NCBI GenBank assembly: GCA_000149225.2
Contig: CM000688.1
Location: forward strand, 744,001-808,000
Length of the DNA: 64,000 nucleotides
Direction: 5' to 3'
Source: Lachancea kluyveri NRRL Y-12651
Lineage: Eukaryota > Ascomycota > Saccharomycetes > Saccharomycetales > Saccharomycetaceae
The first letter of the stretch is position 1; the number at the start of each line of letters is the position of its first letter. The notes beneath the pieces were generated by a model. The model was given only the letters and a program-made list of their open reading frames with translations, was not told where the DNA came from and did no database searches. Shown here piece after piece: positions 57,018 through 64,000 of the stretch. Both the position numbers and the translations under genes were made by a program.

Positions 57018-57941
57018 TCATTCTTTCTTCGGACTCATCTCGTAGACCTGCTTTCTCCTCCTGGCCCCCTCTCGGGCCCAGAACTCATCCCTATAGATTT
57101 CCCAGCCCTCTCTGATTTCTGCGCTAAATGCCCTGGGGTTTAGTACCAGCTTTACATCGACTGCTCCAATTCTAGGTTGGGATCTGATTGCAACAGAACT
57201 CCAAAATTTGTATAGGTAGTTGGTATGAACAAACCTTTCTGGTAAGGCCTTGCGTAGTAAACATAAATTAAATTTGGCAATCTTTCTTGATAGCCTTCTC
57301 ACCACATCGATCACCCTATCACTGATGGAACTTTTCACCTTGACAAGTTTCACATTGAACTGTCTTATGCCTTTGTTTGTGGAGGTAAAGAATTTTCTTG
57401 GAATCACGATCGTTCTTCTGTACTCACCGCTTAGATGAAATAGAACTACAGTCACCATGATAAATATCAGAATAAACTGCAGAATCACTTTGTATAGCCC
57501 TTGGACTCCTTCGGAGGAGAAGTACATTTCGTAGAACGAGAAACCTGCAACGCCCATTAGACCCGACAAGAATAGCGTGAATTGCCACTTTAAAACTTTT
57601 TGCTCGTGTGCTTGTCTTCTTAGATCATCCTCCAGTATCAACAGATTACGGAATATCATAGATGCTGGTGAGATGTCTGTAGAGCTTTTCAAGTTCTTGC
57701 TGGAAGCTCTACTGCTAGAACGCCTTCTACGAGTCGTACCGCCTGGTATTATTATTTGCTGGGATGTGCTAGAGCCACGGGGAGTGCTTGTGCTACTTCC
57801 ATTGCTTCTCAATGTCCTCAATTCCTTGTTTTTATGTTTACCATGCTTAGTGGGCGTGTAATCGATTATAGCTTGGTCTTCTTCCAGTTTGATTACTGGA
57901 AGCGTAAATTCCTCCCTTCGTGTAGATGGGTCTTCAGTCAT
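57018..57941 (-). CDS. SPO7: SPO7, regulatory subunit of the Nem1-Spo7 lipin phosphatase
   Basis: The ATG at 57941 (MTEDPSTRREEFTLP) gives 307 residues (259 in S. cerevisiae); the frame runs further 5' without an ATG. Conserved parts are ISPASMIFRNLLILEDDLRRQAHEQK, two membrane helices at about 117-137 and 147-169, RRTIVIPRKFFTSTNKGIRQFNVKLVK, and the C-terminal IGAVDVKLVLNPRAFSAEIREGWEIYRDEFWAREGARRRKQ block. Nem1-Spo7 dephosphorylates Pah1 at the nuclear envelope/ER and so controls membrane growth and fat storage. The added length is in the N-terminal disordered part. Confidence 0.96.
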   Translation of the reverse strand: MTEDPSTRREEFTLPVIKLEEDQAIIDYTPTKHGKHKNKELRTLRSNGSSTSTPRGSSTSQQIIIPGGTTRRRRSSSRASSKNLKSSTDISPASMIFRNLLILEDDLRRQAHEQKVLKWQFTLFLSGLMGVAGFSFYEMYFSSEGVQGLYKVILQFILIFIMVTVVLFHLSGEYRRTIVIPRKFFTSTNKGIRQFNVKLVKVKSSISDRVIDVVRRLSRKIAKFNLCLLRKALPERFVHTNYLYKFWSSVAIRSQPRIGAVDVKLVLNPRAFSAEIREGWEIYRDEFWAREGARRRKQVYEMSPKKE

Positions 57942-58166
57942 TGAGAGTTGATTACTTCGACAACTATCAGTAAACCTGTATGGAAAAAGCTTTCTCGACA
58001 ACTGCTATCTGGTAAACTTTTTGTGTGGTTCTAACGCCTTTGCCTGTTGTTTTTGTTTAAACGGCTACACGTTTACCAATTTCCATGATTTTTCACCAAA
58101 CCTTTCATTCAGCTGGCTCTGCAAAGTACTGTTTAAAAAAAAAAGACGAAGTACCAAGGCAAACAG

Positions 58167-59552
58167 ATGCTTGAGTACATGGATTATATCGTCAGATCCT
58201 TTGAAAGCTGTACTGGCTGGAATAGAGATAACAGCTACGAAAATATCACAGCAACCTCACAGAACATTTTAGATTTCCCTATTCCAACCGCTCTAAAATT
58301 TCAAATCTCTAATAAGTCCACGCCTTACACGTTTACAACCTTTGAGCTATCGAATAATAAAGTTATTAATGGTTCTCTGTCATATCTCTACACCAACTGT
58401 GATGGGCTCGAAGATGCAGTAAAGAATTCGAAACAGATCCTGCTGCAGAACGGAGTCGATAATTATAGGTACATCCAGCCCTTTTATCATCATCAAAAAA
58501 AGTCTCAGACACCATTTACAAGCAAATCTTTGTACTATGGAAAGATGTACTACCCTGGGTCGACTTTAGAGGCTATGGTTATGAAGAGGCTGAGCTCTTA
58601 CACCCAATTTATCATCAAATGTGTCAGCAGTCCATCGTTAATTAACAACGGATGCATGACATTCTACTGGCAGAGAGACACTGGCCAGAACTTTCAAGAG
58701 TGGATCTTCTCTACTAATGAAATATTGGCTGGGTATCGCCTATTGCACAATTTTGTCGGCAGTCAATCAAAGTTGAGCACATCACTTTACAATAATTCGT
58801 CTCTCTCAGTAGGCGGCGAATTGTGGTTTAGCGTACTGAACTTGAGTCCCGGGTTTTCTACAACACTGCGGTACTGTACACATTCAACGAATACGGGAAA
58901 GCCTCTGACGCTGTCGTTGTCTTGGAACCCACTCTACGGCCACGTCTCTTCGACATACTCAGTGAAGACAAGCACGGGAACTACTTTTTGTTCTAAATAT
59001 GATTTCAATCTATACTCTATTGATTCTAATTTATCATTTGGTTGTGAATTCTGGAGAAGAGGGAAACTTTCTGAAGATGGGAGTACCAGGAAGCAAAGCC
59101 AACCAGATGTTTTTTACGTTCCTGATTTTCAGCTACCCAAAACAGAGGACTTACAACTCACGGATATGGCGAATAGCAAGTCAGATAATCCAATGTACTA
59201 TCATTTGATGGCACCTAAAGCGTCACAACAGCTGTTACAAGACTTGAACTTGACATTTTCGTCCTCATTAAGAAAAATTACAAGAGAGAAATCAGTGATT
59301 GAAACATTTGAAAATTCAGTTACTAATACAAATTTTACCAGCGTTTGGAAGTTGGCCACAAGTCTTAGGGATAAGAATTTGAGGGTCTTATGGGAGGGAA
59401 AGTACAAGGGATTTCTCATATCTGCGGGAACTGAATTAACGACTGCGCCATTAGACCTTCCTGCGAGCGTCTCTGAAAAATCAGAGACAGCAAAGCCTTC
59501 AATGTTATTAAGTCCTGCAAAATTCGGCATTCAAATACAGTACTCTACGTAG
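58167..59552 (+). CDS. MDM10: MDM10, mitochondrial beta-barrel of ERMES and SAM
   Basis: 461 residues (493 in S. cerevisiae). The start MLEYMDYIVRSFESCTGWNRDNSYENITATS matches the family. Alternating strands form a 19-strand VDAC-like barrel (NGSLSYLYT, SLYYGKMYYP, TLRYCTHSTNTGKPLTLSLSWNPL), and the end FGIQIQYST is a typical beta-signal for SAM. Mdm10 anchors the ER-mitochondria ERMES complex and also helps the SAM complex assemble Tom40. The region around residues 310-345 is shorter than in S. cerevisiae. It converges with SWC3 with only 18 bases between the stops. Confidence 0.95.
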   Translation: MLEYMDYIVRSFESCTGWNRDNSYENITATSQNILDFPIPTALKFQISNKSTPYTFTTFELSNNKVINGSLSYLYTNCDGLEDAVKNSKQILLQNGVDNYRYIQPFYHHQKKSQTPFTSKSLYYGKMYYPGSTLEAMVMKRLSSYTQFIIKCVSSPSLINNGCMTFYWQRDTGQNFQEWIFSTNEILAGYRLLHNFVGSQSKLSTSLYNNSSLSVGGELWFSVLNLSPGFSTTLRYCTHSTNTGKPLTLSLSWNPLYGHVSSTYSVKTSTGTTFCSKYDFNLYSIDSNLSFGCEFWRRGKLSEDGSTRKQSQPDVFYVPDFQLPKTEDLQLTDMANSKSDNPMYYHLMAPKASQQLLQDLNLTFSSSLRKITREKSVIETFENSVTNTNFTSVWKLATSLRDKNLRVLWEGKYKGFLISAGTELTTAPLDLPASVSEKSETAKPSMLLSPAKFGIQIQYST

Positions 59553-59570
59553 TATATGAACAGCATTTTT

Positions 59571-61544
59571 TTATAACTGTTTTTTTTGTCTTTTGCTCTT
59601 GAACCCTTGTTCATAATCTTTAAGTTCGTATCTTAGTTCTTCTGCCAGCTGACTGTCGTCGTAAGCATCCAACTGGAACCACAAATTATAGCCGGATAAT
59701 TTGGTGCCACGATCAATGATCCTCTTCATTACTTCTTGCACCTCTTCAACCGGTTTGACACTATTCATGATTATCGGCTTAAATTTTTTATGAATATTTG
59801 ACAACTTGACTGTCATCGGAGTGTATAATGGTACAGGCGAGTCTTTGTCCGCATATACATCGTATTTCTCAGCTTCGTTTGCATTATTTTCTTGTGGGGT
59901 TTTGTTGCTTTCAATGCTCTCGTCGGTAACCTCTGTAACTTTTCTCGATGTTTTCCCTTCTAATTCTTTCAGTTTCTTATTCTCGTACTTTTCAATATCT
60001 TTTTTATTGTGTATTACTATCCACGACATCAGGTATGACTCCTCATCTTCCAGCTGTTCGAAAATAGCGTCTTTGGGTAAATTATACCTTATGTTCGGGT
60101 TCTCAAGATATTCGAATACAATATCAGCATTGTTCATATATTTCTGTTGGAAAGTGGTTAATTGCATTGACTTTTCCTCTGTCGACTCGTCTTTAGCCAC
60201 CAAAACGTTCTTCCTTTTGGTATATTTTCTTTTTGGTTTAGGTTGATCTAGCTTGGGAGAGGAGTCAGCAGCCGCTGGTTTACCAAGAGTAGTAACTCCA
60301 GACAAATCCTCTGCTTTCACTTGTGTGTCGTCTTTTTTCTCCAATTCTGGGCTCTCGTTCAAGTCTAGGCCTTTTTCCTTTTCGGCCAACTGTACTTGAT
60401 CTTTTTCTTCCCCAAATACTTGCTCATCGTTTACTTCATCAATCAATTGTTTTTCCTTTGTCGTCTTATCAGTTGGTATTTCCTCATTTTGCTTCTCCTC
60501 GTTTGCTTGTTTTCCTCTTTCCTTTTTTCCCTTTTCCTGGTGTGAGCTTTGTTCTTTCTTTTTTTCATCACTCTTGCTTCTGCTCTTCTTTTTCTCCTCC
60601 TTCTTAACCTCCTGTGTTAGTACTGGCTGCCATCCGGGTGGTGGAGGCATGTTCCTTGCTTTGTCGATATATTTTTTGAATTCTTCCACTTGCTCGCTGG
60701 ATGCCCTGCCACCGGCAACCGTGATCATCAAAGAATTCAAACCTGGATTTTTCTGCGCCATTATATTAAGATTGGTAATCATTTTCTGGTCTTCAATTGA
60801 TTGGGGTTGTTGGCTTGATTCTTTTGGCTGCTGTACTTCCTTCTTCACTCGTTTTTTGGGCTGGCGTTTCTTGGGCTCATGTACTGAGGAGGAAGGGGGT
60901 TTTGCACTTGCTTGTTTCTGTAATTTTATTTCCTGTTTTTTTAACAATAATTGTTGCTTTCTCTCTTCTGCTTTCTTCTTCTTCTCTTCTGATTCACGCT
61001 TTTTCCTCTCATCCTTTTCCTTCTTTTTCATTTCTTGTTCAATGTTCCAACGTTTTTCAATATCGTCATTCTTTAAAATAAAAAGCCTGACAGGAAAGGA
61101 GTGTGGCCCTCCTGTCATGTAACAATCACATAGCTTATGCATCTTCTCCCTAGCAGCACTGCCATCTATGGTATCTGGATCAATGCCTTCCTTTATTAAG
61201 CGTTCTTTTTCTTTAGCATTCAAGTACTGTTTGGACCAGTACAACTCGAACATTTCTGCCCTAACCCAAGTTCTTCTAGAATTTAACATCGAACTGTACA
61301 GCACTGCAGAGTCTTTCACAGATAATGGATGGGCCAATGCTGAAGAGTACTGTGGTGGTTCAATAGAGCATGGTAAATCTTCAATCAATTCAAAAGGACG
61401 TTGTGCAAGTTCTCGTTCCACTAAGCCATACGTGTCTTCTTCATTAAGTTCATCATCCTCTTTAGTTGTTCTTTTACGGCGATTTGTAGCTGCGGGGGGT
61501 GTACCTTCGGCAACTTTAGTTCTAGATCTAAGACTTACAGGCAT
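59571..61544 (-). CDS. SWC3: SWC3, SWR1 chromatin remodelling complex subunit
   Basis: The ATG at 61544 (MPVSLRSRTKVAEG) gives 657 residues (625 in S. cerevisiae); further 5' the frame has no ATG. Conserved blocks are RPFELIEDLPCSIEPPQYSS, SRRTWVRAEMFELYW, GGPHSFPVRLFILKNDDIE, then a long Lys/Glu coiled-coil and disordered middle, and a conserved C-terminus (PLYTPMTVKLSNIHKKF, TKLSGYNLWFQLDAYDD). Swc3 is a yeast SWR1-C subunit; the complex loads histone variant H2A.Z. Divergent from SMC5 across 271 bases. Confidence 0.94.
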   Translation of the reverse strand: MPVSLRSRTKVAEGTPPAATNRRKRTTKEDDELNEEDTYGLVERELAQRPFELIEDLPCSIEPPQYSSALAHPLSVKDSAVLYSSMLNSRRTWVRAEMFELYWSKQYLNAKEKERLIKEGIDPDTIDGSAAREKMHKLCDCYMTGGPHSFPVRLFILKNDDIEKRWNIEQEMKKKEKDERKKRESEEKKKKAEERKQQLLLKKQEIKLQKQASAKPPSSSVHEPKKRQPKKRVKKEVQQPKESSQQPQSIEDQKMITNLNIMAQKNPGLNSLMITVAGGRASSEQVEEFKKYIDKARNMPPPPGWQPVLTQEVKKEEKKKSRSKSDEKKKEQSSHQEKGKKERGKQANEEKQNEEIPTDKTTKEKQLIDEVNDEQVFGEEKDQVQLAEKEKGLDLNESPELEKKDDTQVKAEDLSGVTTLGKPAAADSSPKLDQPKPKRKYTKRKNVLVAKDESTEEKSMQLTTFQQKYMNNADIVFEYLENPNIRYNLPKDAIFEQLEDEESYLMSWIVIHNKKDIEKYENKKLKELEGKTSRKVTEVTDESIESNKTPQENNANEAEKYDVYADKDSPVPLYTPMTVKLSNIHKKFKPIIMNSVKPVEEVQEVMKRIIDRGTKLSGYNLWFQLDAYDDSQLAEELRYELKDYEQGFKSKRQKKQL

Positions 61545-61815
61545 TTTACCACAATACTGATTATAGCTTGAAAAGGTCCGAGATTCCGGTCGTAGCAATG
61601 TGTCCAAGTTAGTTCTCTCTGAGTGGGATGTCTTAAACACTTGTATTTATCACATAGGTTAACTCTTTCAAGAGGAAGATTTGATTATAATTATATACGG
61701 GTAATCAGAAAGATCGTGTTTTGCTCGAAAACTCACAATAAACGCCAAAACTTACAAGATGGCCAATTTCACGTAGAGCAAAGGAAACTCCTTTTTGGAG
61801 GGGAGGAAAACATAC

Positions 61816-64000
61816 ATGTCTGATACAGTAATAGATTTCGAAAGGTTTACACATAGCAGAGGTGAAGATGGCAACCGAGGGCTATATCATGACTCCCTTC
61901 CGAGTAAGAGGTTGAAATTAAGTAAAGTGAATTATACTGATTTTCAGCCGGGTTCCATCATCAAAATAAGATTGAAAAACTTTGTTACCTACGCCTTAAC
62001 CGAGTTCCATTTGTCTCCATCTCTGAATATGATCATTGGTCCTAACGGTTCTGGCAAGTCTACTTTTGTCTGTGCTATATGTCTTGGATTAGCTGGTCGG
62101 CCAGAGTACATCGGCAGGAGTAAACGGGTCGAGGACTTTATCAAAAATGGAGAAGATGAGTGCGAAATCGAAATCACACTTAAAAACAATTCCAAAATCC
62201 AGGGAATTGCTAATGTTCTTTCTTCTGACGATGTAATTAAAATCACGAGGGTCCTCATACGACATAGGAAAAAATCGGACTACTTCATTAATGATAGACC
62301 TGCCTCTGAAGGTGTGGTAAAAAGCATGATTCTCCAGTTAAACATCCAACTAGATAACTTGTGTCAGTTTTTGTCTCAGGAACGTGTTGAAGAATTTGCA
62401 CGTTTGAAGTCTGATAAACTGCTGTTCGAAACTATTCGGTCTATTGACACCGATCTGATAACAGTTTTAGAGGAATTAAAGGAATTGCAGGGAGAAGAGC
62501 TTGCTGAGGAAAAAGAGGTTTCTTTTAAACAACAGAGGTTGCAAGAGTTGACTGCGGAAAAGGAACGATTAGAAACATCAGTGCGTGTTTTGGAGGAGTT
62601 TCAACGAAAGAAAGACCAACTCGAGATTCACAAGAAACTATTACCTTATGTGAAAATTAAGGATCATAAAGAAAAGATCAGGGCTTCTAAAAAGTGCTAC
62701 GAAGATGCCAAAAGGAACTTGAAAGCTCTACTTCAAGACAAAAAGCCTTTTAGTCATGCTAAAAGACAGTTAGAAAGAGCAACCGAAGACGCTCTTGAAA
62801 GCAAGAATAACAAAGAACGTGAATATAGAGAAAATCAAGTTAAGTTCAAAAGTATACCTGTTAGCCTAGAAAAGATTAGAGAGGAGATCCAGAAAAACTC
62901 AGCCCAAATTAACTATTACAGGGGCAGATCTGCTAAGTTGAAACAGGGTATTGAAGAATTAGAATCCCAATTAGAGAACCAGCGTGAAGATTTGAATGGT
63001 TTAAAAGAGCCAGAACAAGGTGAGTTCGACAGTATAGACACTGAGAGAACCAAATTAAGTGACGAACTGCAAGGGTACACTGAGCAATACAGAGATTTAA
63101 AAACGTCGGCAGATGACATCGATTATCGGATGCGTAACGTGCAGCATCAGGTCCAAACAAAAATTAGGAGTTTAGATTCAACAGATAGGATTGGCGTTCT
63201 CGATGGCAAAGGCACCAAGTTTGACCAATTGAAAGATGCTGTTTTATTTACCAGAGAGCATCCAGAGATGGCAGACAAAGTTTTAGAGCCTCCGATTATG
63301 TCAGTTTCAGCTACAGACCCTAGAACTGCCTCATACCTGTCAACTTGTGTTGATTTTAACACCTCGATAGCATTCACTGTAGTCGATTCCGAGTCTTACA
63401 ACAAATTCAGCAACCAAATTTTGCAAAACCACAGTGTGAATTTAAGAGAGCTTGCATCCACTGAAACTCAGCCACCATTTCCAACCGATATGATCAGAAA
63501 AATGGGCTTCGATGGCTATTTGTCTGATTTTGTAAGTGGTGATTCTAGAGTTATCAAAATGTTGTGTCAGCAACACAGAATTCATACCATCCCTGTATCA
63601 AAAAAACCCTTATTGCCTCAGACGATGGAACAACTGAGGACTCCAGACTCCGAAGGTAACTTGAAATTTAGAAGGGTCATTGCTGGCGACTATATCTATG
63701 ATTTCAAGCGATCAGCTTATGGTAACAAACAGATTTTTTCTACTGATTTTCAAGTTAGGAAGTCTCAGTTTTATATGGGCTCCATTTTGTCTGATGAACG
63801 TAGGGCGGAAATCAATAGAGAAATAAAGGACTTGAAGTTGGAGTATAAGACACAGAAAGAACAGTTACAACAGTTAGCTGGACAGATGAAGGAAATCGGT
63901 GAAAAAAGAAAGACAATAAGGGCACATGATGATAAGCTGAAAGAAAAGGGGCAGAAACTAAACCAACAACGAAGCTTGGTTACGAGAACAAAAACAAGTA
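61816..64000 (+). CDS. SMC5: SMC5, Smc5/6 complex ATPase (3' part missing)
   Basis: The frame is open from the ATG at 61816 to the right edge, about 728 residues of roughly 1090. The N-terminal ATPase head has FQPGSIIKIRLKNFVTYALT and the Walker A motif GPNGSGKST near residue 74, then the Q-loop region (LCQFLSQERVEEFARL). A long coiled coil starts near 200. The hinge domain is at about 450-640 (LEPPIMSVSATDPRTASYLS, MGFDGYLSDFVSGDSRVIKMLC), and the second coiled-coil arm begins before the cut. Smc5/6 resolves joined DNA molecules and compacts DNA in repair. Walker B and signature motifs lie outside the window. Confidence 0.97.
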   Translation, partial: MSDTVIDFERFTHSRGEDGNRGLYHDSLPSKRLKLSKVNYTDFQPGSIIKIRLKNFVTYALTEFHLSPSLNMIIGPNGSGKSTFVCAICLGLAGRPEYIGRSKRVEDFIKNGEDECEIEITLKNNSKIQGIANVLSSDDVIKITRVLIRHRKKSDYFINDRPASEGVVKSMILQLNIQLDNLCQFLSQERVEEFARLKSDKLLFETIRSIDTDLITVLEELKELQGEELAEEKEVSFKQQRLQELTAEKERLETSVRVLEEFQRKKDQLEIHKKLLPYVKIKDHKEKIRASKKCYEDAKRNLKALLQDKKPFSHAKRQLERATEDALESKNNKEREYRENQVKFKSIPVSLEKIREEIQKNSAQINYYRGRSAKLKQGIEELESQLENQREDLNGLKEPEQGEFDSIDTERTKLSDELQGYTEQYRDLKTSADDIDYRMRNVQHQVQTKIRSLDSTDRIGVLDGKGTKFDQLKDAVLFTREHPEMADKVLEPPIMSVSATDPRTASYLSTCVDFNTSIAFTVVDSESYNKFSNQILQNHSVNLRELASTETQPPFPTDMIRKMGFDGYLSDFVSGDSRVIKMLCQQHRIHTIPVSKKPLLPQTMEQLRTPDSEGNLKFRRVIAGDYIYDFKRSAYGNKQIFSTDFQVRKSQFYMGSILSDERRAEINREIKDLKLEYKTQKEQLQQLAGQMKEIGEKRKTIRAHDDKLKEKGQKLNQQRSLVTRTKTS

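Overview
The window is nuclear chromosomal DNA from a budding yeast of the family Saccharomycetaceae. It holds 29 protein genes, one tRNA gene and a cluster of three box C/D snoRNAs. Most genes are uninterrupted and tightly packed. Almost every one has a recognisable Saccharomyces cerevisiae counterpart, recalled from family knowledge rather than searched.

Gene order is the best clue to the organism. Genes that lie on two different chromosomes in S. cerevisiae are interleaved here with none missing. From 1 to about 18.6 kb the order mixes chromosome II (AGP2, HSL7, CKS1, MEC1) with XVI (YPR089W, NVJ2). From about 18.9 to 52.2 kb it mixes XVI (snR41-snR70-snR51, ASR1, RDS3, SYT1, LEC1, YPR098C, MRPL51, SNT309, PRE2, FHL1, COG4, ISR1, YTH1) with VII (YGR079W-like, TWF1, SLX9, TOM20, GCD2, MRP13, PIL1); RPL11 belongs to both tracks. 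From 52.4 kb to the end it mixes I (FUN14, SPO7, MDM10, SWC3) with XV (RTS1, SMC5). This is the pattern of a lineage that did not undergo the yeast whole-genome duplication. High protein similarity to S. cerevisiae points to the Zygosaccharomyces/Torulaspora side of the family, but that is tentative. The YTH1/FUN14 junction at about 52.3 kb looks like a rearrangement breakpoint between two ancestral blocks.

Layout: AGP2 is cut by the left edge. Next come the DIL-domain protein YPR089W, HSL7, CKS1 and the checkpoint kinase MEC1, then NVJ2. A minus-strand polycistronic snoRNA unit follows at 18.9-19.6 kb, with two RNase III (Rnt1)-type AGNN hairpins and a Tbf1-type promoter. The middle holds genes for transcription and splicing (ASR1, RDS3, SNT309), vesicle and lipid traffic (SYT1, LEC1, COG4), ribosome production (SLX9, RPL11, FHL1), mitochondria (TOM20, MRPL51, MRP13), translation initiation (GCD2), the proteasome (PRE2) and eisosomes (PIL1). 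The right end holds ISR1, YTH1, FUN14, RTS1, SPO7, MDM10, SWC3 and SMC5, which runs off the right edge.

Two genes are spliced. YPR098C has an intron where S. cerevisiae also has one. RTS1 has a 62-nt intron after codon 8 that, as far as I know, S. cerevisiae lacks. Several promoters carry sites that fit the genes' jobs: Rap1 sites at RPL11, a PACE (Rpn4) site at PRE2, a tandem PAC array plus RRPE at SLX9, and many STREs between PIL1 and ISR1. I saw no transposon, viral element, CRISPR array or foreign gene cluster. The most notable material is non-coding: the snoRNA unit, the RTS1 intron and several perfect inverted repeats.
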